Of a DNA stretch of 64,000 nucleotides, positions 15,922 through 23,403 are shown one piece after another. The stretch covers positions 849,501-913,500 of the forward strand of contig NZ_OZ038524.1 of assembly GCF_964036635.1 (NCBI RefSeq), given 5' to 3'. The stretch is from Tenacibaculum dicentrarchi (lineage in GTDB: Bacteria > Bacteroidota > Bacteroidia > Flavobacteriales > Flavobacteriaceae). How positions within the stretch are numbered: position 1 is the stretch's first letter; every line of letters begins with the position of its first letter. A model generated the notes under the pieces. The model had not been told where the DNA came from. It saw only the letters and a list, made by a program, of their open reading frames with translations, and made no database searches. Position numbers and translations under genes: made by a program.

Positions 15922-16387
15922 TTAATCTGGAGTTTATGTATTTTAAATCGGTATTATCTTGATGAAACTCTTTTAAAATTTCCCAATTTGTTAAAATGAG
16001 TTGCCAATTTTGTAGGGCAGAAGCTTCATTTGTTCCGTTTATCTTTTTTAAATAGGTAATAATTTGCTTTAAAGCTTTTCCATCTGCTCCTGTAAACTTT
16101 GGAGGTATTCCTGTTGTTTTTTCATAAAAACGATACCATTCATCTAGAAATAAAGTATATAATGATTTTTCTTTTACCTCTAAACAGTAAGTAACTTTGC
16201 CTGTGTATTCGGCTTGTTTATTTGGAATTTCCTTTTCATAAGCGGGTAAAATTGCTCCTAAATGAAGTATTACAAACGCATCAAATTTTCCTGATAAATA
16301 GGCGATTCTTAAAAACCGCCCATTACGATAGGTTACCTTCAATGTCATTTTTGATTTAACCACATTGATTAGATAGTTTTTTGTCAT
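15848..16387 (-). CDS. Hypothetical early-region phage protein
   Basis: The 179-residue product has a basic N-terminus with LKVTYRNGRFLRI and a middle part DEWYRFYEKTTGIPPKFTGADG. It ends in a helical tail with a Ser/Gly-rich end. The FYEKTTGIPPKFTGADGKAL stretch recalls N-terminal parts of phage replication initiators, without enough similarity to name one. It overlaps the endolysin gene upstream by 32 bases and the following gene by 74, indicating a tightly packed operon. Confidence 0.7.
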   Translation of the reverse strand: MTKNYLINVVKSKMTLKVTYRNGRFLRIAYLSGKFDAFVILHLGAILPAYEKEIPNKQAEYTGKVTYCLEVKEKSLYTLFLDEWYRFYEKTTGIPPKFTGADGKALKQIITYLKKINGTNEASALQNWQLILTNWEILKEFHQDNTDLKYINSRLNVIIREIIKTNGASTSGASGSVSI

Positions 16388-16949
16388 AACTTTTCTGTAT
16401 TTGATTTATATAAGCTCGTTTTAGCTTTTTATCGTAGGCATTTTTGTAGTAGGCTCTGCCGTTATAACCTCTTGCAAAACCCTTCCAATCTTTACGGCGA
16501 AGTTCATCGCTTAAACCAACCGATTTAATAAAATTTACAAATGCTTTTAATTGTGCCTTTTCGCTGTTATACATGGCATTTATAAAGGTTTGGATATTTG
16601 AAAACCCACATAATTTATAATTGAAGCCCATAATTTGAAACTTCCCCCATGATGCCGATTTTAATGCGGCTTCTCTGTTTAATTTCTCCGCTTCTTGAAG
16701 CCTAAAATGCTCTCGTCTGCCGCTTATATAACCGCCAGCTCTGGGGTTTGAAATAGTAGGGTGTTTTTCCGAAAAAATGCCATCGGTAAATTGATGAAAT
16801 TTATGACGTTCAAATAAAATAACTGGTTCGCCAGTTTGTAAGAAGCCACCCATAGGCGCCTCAACTTCACATACTGCTTTAATGATAGCGACTTCAACGC
16901 CTAAAGTTTTAGCAGCTTCTTTAAAATCTTTTTCGTTTATTTTTCTCAT
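16356..16949 (-). CDS. Endolysin, N-acetylmuramidase (DUF3380)
   Basis: The 197-residue protein matches N-acetylmuramidase endolysins along its full length. Features are AIIKAVCEVEAPMGGFLQTGEPVI with the catalytic-site glutamates near residues 28-30, LFERHKFHQ, the SWGKFQIMGFNYKLCGF segment, and GFARGYNGRAYYKNAYDKKL. It hydrolyses the glycan backbone of peptidoglycan at lysis. There is no signal peptide, so release would need a holin, and the 43-residue membrane protein downstream is a candidate. It begins at the stop codon of the upstream gene. Confidence 0.94.
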   Translation of the reverse strand: MRKINEKDFKEAAKTLGVEVAIIKAVCEVEAPMGGFLQTGEPVILFERHKFHQFTDGIFSEKHPTISNPRAGGYISGRREHFRLQEAEKLNREAALKSASWGKFQIMGFNYKLCGFSNIQTFINAMYNSEKAQLKAFVNFIKSVGLSDELRRKDWKGFARGYNGRAYYKNAYDKKLKRAYINQIQKSYDKKLSNQCG

Positions 16950-17206
16950 TAGTTGAATAATTTATATTGTGATTTATTTTCTAATTCAATTTTTTCTTTT
17001 TCTGCAGAAAGCAATTTTTTAAGCTCTCTTTTGGCAGGCGTTCCTAAATACGTGTGGTAGGTACGGTAACATATTTTCCACCGTGGATAAATATGTTGCC
17101 AGTACATTTCTTTGTAAGAAATATCTTCGTCTTGTTCTCTTAAATAAAGTACAAGCGTTTGAATTTCAATTATTCTCGTATAAAGGTTTTTATTATTATA
17201 AGCCAT
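16949..17206 (-). CDS. Hypothetical 85-residue phage protein
   Basis: The product is helical and basic, with KEMYWQHIYPRWKICYRTYHTYL in the middle. The Arg/Tyr/Trp-rich region suggests nucleic-acid binding, but no family is recognised. The start codon (17204-17206) lies inside the outer arm of a nested inverted repeat (17201-17269), so translation could be affected by RNA folding. Its stop overlaps the start of the endolysin gene, so the two are probably coupled. Confidence 0.7.
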   Translation of the reverse strand: MAYNNKNLYTRIIEIQTLVLYLREQDEDISYKEMYWQHIYPRWKICYRTYHTYLGTPAKRELKKLLSAEKEKIELENKSQYKLFN

Positions 17207-17269
17207 ACCAAAGTTTTATTATATTTGCATTTCTCACATTGCAAATAAGTTCTTTAGTCTGGTATGGCT
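17201..17269. repeat. Nested inverted repeats at an early-operon junction
   Basis: AGCCATACCA (17201-17210) is a perfect inverse of TGGTATGGCT (17260-17269). Inside lies a second pair, ATTTGCA (17223-17229) and TGCAAAT (17240-17246). The outer left arm contains the start codon of the 16949-17206 gene. The structure could fold in RNA or act as a protein-binding site. Confidence 0.8.
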
Positions 17270-17281
17270 TTGGAACTTTTT

Positions 17282-17749
17282 TTAATTTACGGAAGGTTTT
17301 ATTCCGATAAAAGTGTACCAAGCACTAGAGCCTACTTTTGTTTTGTTATTTTTGAATTTGTGTCGCATACTTTTAAATTGAAGAATTAAAGCAGGAAATT
17401 CACAAATTTCATAGCTATTTAAAGGCTTTTTTAAAACACTTTTATTTTTCATAAACACATTGAACTTTTGCCAATCATCAGGTTTATACAAACCGATATT
17501 TTGTGCATCATTTAAAACAATAGAGCGCAATCTTTTTAATTCCTGTTGCGTTTGCAGTCGCTGTAATTCTTCTTCTATTGTTATTGGTTTTTCACTTGGA
17601 AAAAACAGATAATACAGGGCTTTTAATTCACTTTCTGTAAGTTCTTCAATATCGGAAGTTCTCCTATTGCTTTGCTCAAAAACAGGATACTCTAAACTCG
17701 ATATGCTGAATTTTGAGTGTAATTCTTCAATCATTTTTTCAGGTTTCAT
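17282..17749 (-). CDS. Hypothetical early-region phage protein
   Basis: The start is placed at ATG 17749 (MKPEKMIEEL), because the five residues upstream would need a TTG start. The 155-residue product has DIEELTESELKALYYLFFPSEK, a basic helical stretch QELKRLRSIVLNDAQ, and DDWQKFNVFMKNKSVLKK. The position between DUF3164 and the endolysin is where Mu encodes GemA/Mor-type regulators, but I do not see a family match. The function is unknown. Confidence 0.75.
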   Translation of the reverse strand: MKPEKMIEELHSKFSISSLEYPVFEQSNRRTSDIEELTESELKALYYLFFPSEKPITIEEELQRLQTQQELKRLRSIVLNDAQNIGLYKPDDWQKFNVFMKNKSVLKKPLNSYEICEFPALILQFKSMRHKFKNNKTKVGSSAWYTFIGIKPSVN

Positions 17750-17774
17750 AATTATTATTTTCAAGTTTTATTTG

Positions 17775-17839
17775 TTCCCTTGGCAAGATTCGAACTTGCT
17801 ATTATTTTTTAAATAATTCACTCCAGTAGTGCAAGGGAA
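17775..17839 (-). ncRNA. tRNA-like cloverleaf, 65 nt, inside the prophage
   Basis: Read on the minus strand, all four helices pair perfectly and abut. They are an 8-bp acceptor (TTCCCTTG/CAAGGGAA), a 4-bp D stem (CACT/AGTG) with loop ACTGG, a 5-bp anticodon stem (ATTAT/ATAAT) with loop TTAAAAA, and a 5-bp T stem (GCAAG/CTTGC) with the canonical T loop TTCGAAT. The loop would present AAA after U33. It departs from a normal tRNA: no U8, a 5-base D loop, a one-base variable region and no encoded CCA. It lies in the spacer between two phage genes and may be a tRNA mimic, a processing signal or a decayed tRNA. Confidence 0.55.
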
Positions 17840-17849
17840 AAGATTAATT

Positions 17850-18488
17850 TTATACGGTAAATCTAAATTCTAACTTAGAGGTTCTGCCGTCTTCTTGTTT
17901 AATGTATTTCCAGCCACTTACGTACATACTATTTTGAGTTCTAATTTGAGCGGCGATAATTATATCTAAACCTTTGTCGAACTCTGGCGAATCAAAATCA
18001 TCACGTAAACTGTTTAACTCAACTATTTTTGCTGGATTTAAAAAACCTGTTTTCGCATTTCTTTTTAAAGCGATGTTCACTATTTTTGTTAGTTTCAATG
18101 CTTTTGCGTTGTCATCTGCCAAACTTGCTAAGTAATCTTTTATCATTTCAACACCTGAAGTTTCAGTTCCGTCAAATTTTATAGATACATTATGTCCAAT
18201 TGTGATACTTGCAGAACCATCCTTTAAAGTAGATGTGTGGCTGTCTTGTGATTTTTTACCATATACTAATTGCTTCAACTCTTTTAGCGGTTTGTAATCT
18301 TGAAAAAGCATTGTTATTATTGCTTCCGTATTTTTTTGATGATCTACAAGCCCATCAATATTATTGGTAACAAACTCGGCAGATAGCTCTTTAAAAGTTT
18401 TAATATCTTCTTTATACTTCTGCTTTTCTGATTTTTGCTTTTGTTGTAATTTTTTAAGTTGTTCCTGTTCTTCTGGTGATAATGCCAT
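17850..18488 (-). CDS. DUF3164 family phage protein
   Basis: The 212-residue product fits DUF3164, found in early regions of Mu-like phages. It begins with a coiled-coil start EEQEQLKKLQQKQKSEKQKY and has a central beta segment. The conserved FLNPAKIVELNSLRDDFDSPEF stretch and a final SGWKYIKQEDGRTSKLEFRF follow. The role is not known; it is usually encoded beside MuB in transposable phages, as here. It follows a 56-residue gene by a short spacer. Confidence 0.85.
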   Translation of the reverse strand: MALSPEEQEQLKKLQQKQKSEKQKYKEDIKTFKELSAEFVTNNIDGLVDHQKNTEAIITMLFQDYKPLKELKQLVYGKKSQDSHTSTLKDGSASITIGHNVSIKFDGTETSGVEMIKDYLASLADDNAKALKLTKIVNIALKRNAKTGFLNPAKIVELNSLRDDFDSPEFDKGLDIIIAAQIRTQNSMYVSGWKYIKQEDGRTSKLEFRFTV

Positions 18489-18493
18489 TGTTT

Positions 18494-18664
18494 TTATATT
18501 TTAATTGTTGTTAATCCTAAGTCGTCCATTGTGCAAAGTTTACTGATATAATAATCTCGTTTTTGCTTATTTTGTCGATATGCAAAATGCGTGTCTGGGT
18601 GATTTTCTAACCATTTATTTTGCGTGGCTACTTTTACTTCTAAAGCTGATTTTATAATATTCAT
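18494..18664 (-). CDS. Small 56-residue phage protein
   Basis: This leftward frame starts at ATG 18662-18664, overlapping the stop of the upstream gene (ATGA), and ends at TAA 18494-18496. The product begins MNIIKSALEVKVATQNKWLE and includes AYRQNKQKRDYYISKLC, so it is basic and helical. The overlap with its neighbour and the fit in the compact operon support it as a real gene. The function is unknown. Confidence 0.65.
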   Translation of the reverse strand: MNIIKSALEVKVATQNKWLENHPDTHFAYRQNKQKRDYYISKLCTMDDLGLTTIKI

Positions 18665-18972
18665 AGATTTGCTTTTTTTATAGTTGATTTTGAAAGCTTT
18701 TTAAATATTTCGCTTGTATAACTATCGTATATATCTTGAGCCACATCTTTGGAAACTATCTTATAAAAAGGAGCTATTTCTTTTAAAAAAAGAGCTTCTA
18801 AATTCAATAATTCCTTTTGCCACCAATTAAAAAGCGGTTTACATATCAAAGCCTTTTGTAACTCTTTTGATGTTGTTGTTTTTTGGTTACACCATTCAAA
18901 CCATACATTAAATATCATTCGGTTATACTGGCTTGGTGTTAGGTTCAATAATCGTTGTACTTGCTTTTTCAT
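18661..18972 (-). CDS. Hypothetical 103-residue phage protein
   Basis: The helical product has a start MKKQVQRLLNLTPSQYNRMI and a Trp-rich middle NWWQKELLNLEALFL, and it ends in a basic tail. No family is recognised. It sits between the 211-residue ATPase gene and the 56-residue gene, overlapping the latter by four bases. The whole block is one leftward early transcript. Confidence 0.75.
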   Translation of the reverse strand: MKKQVQRLLNLTPSQYNRMIFNVWFEWCNQKTTTSKELQKALICKPLFNWWQKELLNLEALFLKEIAPFYKIVSKDVAQDIYDSYTSEIFKKLSKSTIKKANL

Positions 18973-18984
18973 GCTATCCTTTTT

Positions 18985-19620
18985 TTAGTTATCTCCGTGA
19001 ATTTTATCATATCCTTCTTGCCATATTATATAGCGACCTCCATTAGGTCCGATGGTTCTACCTTTACAGGTTGCTAAGTATCCACTGATGAAAATTTTCA
19101 TTTTAGCGTCATACATAATACGTTTTTGTAAATCTGTACTTGGGTTTTTTCCCTCGGCGTGTCCAACGATAACGATTATCTTTTTGGTTGCCCAACGTTG
19201 TTTAAATTCCCAATATTCATCCCATGTTTTAAAAAAATACGGTGCCGAATCAATAATTATAACTTCAGGGCTATTCCTTTTTTCCAAATACTCATTTAAC
19301 TCTTCTAACTCGTAACGTTGGGCATGAAAACTCCCTTCTACATCTTGCATTTGACAAAGTGAAGTTCTTTCTATAAAATCACTATCGTCGGTTTCCTCTT
19401 CTAGTAAATTGTAAAGAGTTTTATAGGGTGTTGATAACTCTTTTGCTAATTGCATCATAAAAGTACTTTTACCACTTCCTGAACCTCCGTAAGCAAACCA
19501 AACGCCTCTATTTTGAGGTTGCTTAAATGCTTGGTACCAGTTACCCCCAAAAGGTATTCTTTCAATTGTTTGATTTTGAATATTTGCCACGGTTAAAGGT
19601 CTGCGATGTTGTTTTCTCAT
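18985..19620 (-). CDS. P-loop ATPase (AAA/RecA-like), early region
   Basis: The 211-residue product has a strong Walker A, GGSGSGKST (45-53), and a Walker-B-like VIIIDSAPYFF further on. A later GHAEGKNPSTDLQKRIMYDAK segment follows, as in RecA-like phage ATPases (AAA_24 class). It is a second ATPase next to MuB. Related genes in other phages take part in recombination or replication, but the substrate is not evident here. The gene follows MuB by two bases. Confidence 0.85.
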   Translation of the reverse strand: MRKQHRRPLTVANIQNQTIERIPFGGNWYQAFKQPQNRGVWFAYGGSGSGKSTFMMQLAKELSTPYKTLYNLLEEETDDSDFIERTSLCQMQDVEGSFHAQRYELEELNEYLEKRNSPEVIIIDSAPYFFKTWDEYWEFKQRWATKKIIVIVGHAEGKNPSTDLQKRIMYDAKMKIFISGYLATCKGRTIGPNGGRYIIWQEGYDKIHGDN

Positions 19621-19622
19621 TT

Positions 19623-20564
19623 TTAAGATGCTTTTGAAATATTTAAAACCTGCTGTACTAATTCAAGACTTATTTCTGTTTGCAATCTTTCAGCTTCTCG
19701 TAAACAAGGCACTAAAACGTCGTGAAGCTCCCCGTAATTATCACAAATTTCACTCAAGAATTTTACTAATAATTTATCTTCAATCTCGTTTAAAAACAGT
19801 TTAAACTTCCTATCAATTGTTGGCAAAACTCTAATACCAAATTTTACTCGTCTGTAAAATTGCGGAATACCGTTTTTGTTTCTTTTTCTTAGTTTGTCTA
19901 AATTTTCTAATAACTGATTTGTTCCTATTAAAATGATAGAGCAGTATTTATCCAGAGCGTCGTACAATTCTTTCATGGCACATAAAGCAGGTTGCTTCAT
20001 ATATTCAGATTCATCAAATATTATTTGAGGATTAAAACCTTCATCTTTTTGTTTCTTTAGAAAATTAGCGATGTCTCTAATTTTTTTAGACTTGGTTTTA
20101 CCCGTAGTTATTTTCAGTTTATCAATAACCTTATCAATTAAATCGCCTAAATTATCAGAACTTCCAACGGTAACTACATAAACATCTGATGGGTTTTTTC
20201 TTGCAAATAATGTAATCGTGTGCGTTTTACCCCAGCCAGTTTCACCGATTATTAAACGAGTGTATCCAAATTCTTTAGCTTCCTTTAAAATAGCTAAAGT
20301 GGCTGTTAATTGTGGCGTTGCTCTGTTTACCCAGTACACTTTTTTTGAAGTATAACCAATTGCACGAGCTAACTTATTAAAATGAGTTGCGGGTATTAAA
20401 CCCTGCTTTTTATCGGTTTTATAGGTAAAATCATTTTTTAAAATATACCCTACATAAACATCACTAACTCCTGATAACTTTGCCATGTCGGCAGGTTTAA
20501 TTTCATAAGTATCTATATAATTACGTACTGCATCTGCGATTTTTAATTTTTCTGAATTTTCCAT
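19623..20564 (-). CDS. Transposition ATPase, MuB-like
   Basis: The 313-residue product has an N-terminal helix-turn-helix domain (about 8-45), with IKPADMAKLSGVSDVYVGYI. An AAA domain follows with Walker A GETGWGKT (107-114) and Walker B IIFDESE (181-187). MuB binds target DNA, delivers it to the transposase and provides target immunity. The HTH-plus-ATPase layout and position immediately after the transposase gene are standard for transposable phages. Confidence 0.93.
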   Translation of the reverse strand: MENSEKLKIADAVRNYIDTYEIKPADMAKLSGVSDVYVGYILKNDFTYKTDKKQGLIPATHFNKLARAIGYTSKKVYWVNRATPQLTATLAILKEAKEFGYTRLIIGETGWGKTHTITLFARKNPSDVYVVTVGSSDNLGDLIDKVIDKLKITTGKTKSKKIRDIANFLKKQKDEGFNPQIIFDESEYMKQPALCAMKELYDALDKYCSIILIGTNQLLENLDKLRKRNKNGIPQFYRRVKFGIRVLPTIDRKFKLFLNEIEDKLLVKFLSEICDNYGELHDVLVPCLREAERLQTEISLELVQQVLNISKAS

Positions 20565-20569
20565 TTGAT

Positions 20570-22666
20570 TTATAGGTATTCGTTTACGTTAATTTTACTT
20601 GAGTAATAATCTTGTTGCGATTCTTGAAAATTCTTGCTTTTTGCTTTTGCTTCTTTTTTCAAATGTTTTGTTTCAATTGCTTGTGCTTTTGCTAAAGAAA
20701 TACGTTCGCTACTTTTAATGTTTTTGTGCTGTCCGAGGCTATCAACTATTAAGTGTTTTGCCATGGTATCGTTAAGCTGTGGGTTTTCGTTAATTAAATC
20801 TTCTATTAAATCGTAATTATTAGCACGAGTTTCAATAATTTCATTTGTTAAGAACTTATTAAGCCCGTTAACTCGTTTTAATTGTTCGTGGTCTTCTGGA
20901 GCTTGGTCTGCAATACACATTGCTTGGATGTATTTTTCTTCTAATTCAAAAACTAATTTTTCATCTTTAGAAATAGCAAGAGCCTTACTTAAATCATTTG
21001 GATTGTAGAGTACTTTCCAATCTTCGTGGGCGTGGTGGCGAAAAACAGGATTAAAACAATCGTACCATTTTTTTACGCCGTCAATTACTAATGATATTCC
21101 ATCACCTCGTAATTTATTTGTATTTCCTGTGCTACTACCAAACACTAACATATATTGTTGAAAATCCATAGGTAAACGATGTTCCATTTTCGTATGCACC
21201 CAATTAGCAACATAACTATCTCGTTTGGTTTGACGCTCCGTTTCAATAATGGCGGTAATTTGATTTCTACATCCTAATTCATCAGGAAAATAATTACGTA
21301 TTTTGTTTAGCATTTCTGAATTAGGCTGATTCTTAGAACCGCTATTTACATTATGACCGCTCCAGTTATCGTGAAGTTTTGCATATTTTTTATTGATATA
21401 TCCAAAATAAGGCTCAATAATTTTAGCTTTAGCATTACCTACTGCGGCGGGTGTAAAATGCTTTGTTAAAGCCTCGTATAATGGGCGTAATTTTTTAATA
21501 CTGTAATTATCTGATTGAATTTGATAAGGTCTGTGATATTCGCCAAACAGTTCTTTTGTATGGTTTATAGCATTTTGTAAGGCTTCAAATATTAATTTTG
21601 GAGTTTCATGCGTACCGATTGCGTATCCTATTGGGTATTTTTGATGTGCATCTAAAACCACCACAACTGTTAATCTGTTATGAAAAGTAGTTACACTTCT
21701 TCCTTCTTTGTTAATACTTGTTTTTTGATATAATAACTCTGCATCCCAACCGTCTAATGTCCAATATAGCATTGGTGCAGATGGGGCTTTACGTTTATTT
21801 TGCATCAGCATATTATTACCTAAATATTTTACACTATTTCGTCCAGCACTTGCGGTTAAGCTTATTTCTTTTTTTCGATTTGCAACAGTACCTGATGTTA
21901 TGGTTTTCCAATCTGTTAAACGGTTAGCAACGGCATTATATAAGGTTGCTATAATTTCATTATCTAAATTAGTGTGCTTTGCAATTAGTTCATCTAACAA
22001 TGCTTTTTGCTCTGATAACACTACTTTAGAGGCACTTATATTGCCGTATTTTCGTGAAATAATTGCCGTATAACCTAGCTTATTATACTTAGTTACTTTA
22101 TGGCGTAAAGAGGTTGGCGTAGTTGGTAAATTATGAGCTACATCTCTAAAAGCATTTACATCTTTACTTAAACTATCCCATATATTTATTTTAACACCTC
22201 CTAATGCTTTTACGTATGCTTTTCGGTTTGTTTTTACAGCTATTACGGCATTTAATACGGAAGCATTATAAGTATAAAGTTCTATAACTTCGGGGTCTAG
22301 TTTTCGTTCGTTGTTTTTACCAAAACGGTGTTGGCAGAAAAAATCGAATGCCTCTCTATCCGCTACATAATGCGATGCAAAATAACTTTGTTTTACTTTT
22401 TCAATAGGCTTACCAAAGGTTACAGTAAGTAAATCACGCCAGTCTTGATGAAGTGTGTTAAATTCGGCTAAGGCACTATAAGACCATGAACCTTCACGTA
22501 ATTGTTGCTCTAAGCAAGTTTCACTATTCATTCTATATGATAAAGTTCTATAAGGTATCAACCGCAAACTTTTATCATCACGTTTATTTTCATCCGAAAC
22601 TAAAAACTTAATTTTTACGCCAAGCTTATTGTTATGATATTCAAAAGGATTTTGTTGTGTGTTCAT
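20570..22666 (-). CDS. DDE transposase, MuA-like
   Basis: I place the start at the ATG 22664-22666 (MNTQQNPFEY), giving 698 residues. The longer frame would begin inside a GC-rich hairpin. The central catalytic domain shows YWTLDGWD (Asp about 305), IQSDNYSIKKL (Asp about 386) and IIEPYFGYIN (Glu about 418), the DDE triad of Mu-type integrases. N-terminal DNA-binding and C-terminal MuB-interaction regions flank it. It performs integration and replicative transposition of the phage. It follows the Ner-like gene after a structured leader and is the head of the early operon. Confidence 0.96.
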   Translation of the reverse strand: MNTQQNPFEYHNNKLGVKIKFLVSDENKRDDKSLRLIPYRTLSYRMNSETCLEQQLREGSWSYSALAEFNTLHQDWRDLLTVTFGKPIEKVKQSYFASHYVADREAFDFFCQHRFGKNNERKLDPEVIELYTYNASVLNAVIAVKTNRKAYVKALGGVKINIWDSLSKDVNAFRDVAHNLPTTPTSLRHKVTKYNKLGYTAIISRKYGNISASKVVLSEQKALLDELIAKHTNLDNEIIATLYNAVANRLTDWKTITSGTVANRKKEISLTASAGRNSVKYLGNNMLMQNKRKAPSAPMLYWTLDGWDAELLYQKTSINKEGRSVTTFHNRLTVVVVLDAHQKYPIGYAIGTHETPKLIFEALQNAINHTKELFGEYHRPYQIQSDNYSIKKLRPLYEALTKHFTPAAVGNAKAKIIEPYFGYINKKYAKLHDNWSGHNVNSGSKNQPNSEMLNKIRNYFPDELGCRNQITAIIETERQTKRDSYVANWVHTKMEHRLPMDFQQYMLVFGSSTGNTNKLRGDGISLVIDGVKKWYDCFNPVFRHHAHEDWKVLYNPNDLSKALAISKDEKLVFELEEKYIQAMCIADQAPEDHEQLKRVNGLNKFLTNEIIETRANNYDLIEDLINENPQLNDTMAKHLIVDSLGQHKNIKSSERISLAKAQAIETKHLKKEAKAKSKNFQESQQDYYSSKINVNEYL

Positions 22667-22685
22667 AATATTACTATTATTAGTT

Positions 22686-22723
22686 CCCGCCGTGGTGTCG
22701 AAACCACGCAAAGCCGTGGCGGG
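22686..22723. promoter_or_regulatory. GC-rich hairpin in transposase leader
   Basis: CCCGCC (22686-22691) and GGCGGG (22718-22723) pair exactly, enclosing a second stem, GTGGT and ACCAC, with a short loop. It stands out against the AT-rich surroundings. No U-run follows on the minus strand, so it is not an ordinary terminator. It lies 20 bases upstream of the transposase ATG and could tune transposase translation or mRNA decay. Confidence 0.6.
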
Positions 22724-22728
22724 ATTTT

Positions 22729-22938
22729 CTATTGATTTAGATTATCAACTTCTTCTTGAGTCAATTCAACCGCTCGTTTAACATCTTGTTGAAGTAATTC
22801 AATTGCTCGTTTTCTTATATTCTTAGATTTATCAGAATTAAATACAAACACAAGGCTCATATCTACTGTTTGACCAGAACACTCTAGTTCTTTAGCGATT
22901 TGTTTTTTCAAATCAGGGTGCAGTCGTATTTTTTTCAT
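22729..22938 (-). CDS. Small regulatory DNA-binding protein (Ner/Cro-like)
   Basis: The 69-residue product is a single small domain with HPDLKKQIAKELECSGQTVDMSL, which reads as a helix-turn-helix. A Lys/Arg-rich helix ending in QDVKRAVELTQEEVDNL follows. It is divergent from the repressor gene and first in the early operon, the position of ner in Mu. It would repress the early promoter after the lytic switch. The family name is inferred from position and size. Confidence 0.75.
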   Translation of the reverse strand: MKKIRLHPDLKKQIAKELECSGQTVDMSLVFVFNSDKSKNIRKRAIELLQQDVKRAVELTQEEVDNLNQ

Positions 22939-22977
22939 TACTTTGTTTTGTTTAATTGTTACTACTAATTGACCTTA

Positions 22978-23009
22978 CAAATGTATTCCAAAATATTGGA
23001 ATAAAACAA
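22978..23009 (-). promoter_or_regulatory. Early phage promoter with operator in its spacer
   Basis: On the minus strand a TTG (23009-23007) and a TACATTTG (22985-22978) are 21 bases apart, matching the -33/-7 promoter of Bacteroidota. The spacer is occupied almost entirely by TTCCAATATTTTGGAA (23001-22986), an inverted repeat. A repressor bound there would block the promoter of the Ner-like and transposase genes. Confidence 0.7.
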
Positions 23010-23180
23010 ATAAAAATCTAAAATTTTGGAAACATCAAGAGCAAGAATATTATACTTTATTGATAATCAAGGGATAAACTCTCAAGACTTTTTACGTAAA
23101 ACTGGATTAAAAAAGGGCTTTGTGGATAAATCTCATATAAAATCTAGTGCATCAGACATATATTTATCCAAAATTTTGGA
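22986..23180. promoter_or_regulatory. Three related operator palindromes at the repressor
   Basis: The motif TCCAAAATTTTGGA occurs perfectly at 23167-23180. It occurs with one mismatch at 23017-23030 (TCTAAAATTTTGGA), covering the repressor start codon, and in variant form TTCCAAAATATTGGAA at 22986-23001 in the early promoter. All three share TCCAA/TTGGA half-sites with AT-rich centres, as expected for dimer-binding operators of a phage repressor. The 23167 copy lies inside the repressor coding sequence. Confidence 0.75.
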
Positions 23181-23403
23181 CAAATATCCTGATTTATCAG
23201 CTGAATGGCTTTTAACTGGAAGAGGTGAAATGTTAAAGCAAGAACAACCAAAACAAGAGATTGCTAATATTGATTATAAAGAGAGATACTATAAATCTTT
23301 AGAAAAAAACACAGAATTACACGAAAGAATAGATGCTTTACAACAAAAATTGCTAAACAACACTTCAAATATGGAGGATAACATGAATAGGAGTGTCGGC
23401 TAA
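23026..23403 (+). CDS. Phage repressor-like transcriptional regulator
   Basis: The 125-residue product has an N-terminal helix-turn-helix (residues 5-60) with RILYFIDNQGINSQDFLRKT and SASDIYLSKILDKYPDLSAEWL, the XRE-type layout of Bacteroidota phage repressors. A coiled-coil C-terminus with LEKNTELHERIDALQQKLL follows for dimerisation. It lacks a peptidase domain, so SOS-type self-cleavage is not expected. The frame begins with TTG, as a stop lies just upstream and no ATG lies near. The TTG sits in an operator, which suggests autoregulation. It is divergent from the early operon. Confidence 0.85.
   Translation: METSRARILYFIDNQGINSQDFLRKTGLKKGFVDKSHIKSSASDIYLSKILDKYPDLSAEWLLTGRGEMLKQEQPKQEIANIDYKERYYKSLEKNTELHERIDALQQKLLNNTSNMEDNMNRSVG

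Noticed and set aside
17775..17839. Ordinary tRNA gene with anticodon AAA
   Set aside because: It lacks U8, has a 5-base D loop and a one-base variable region, so I list it only as a tRNA-like RNA.
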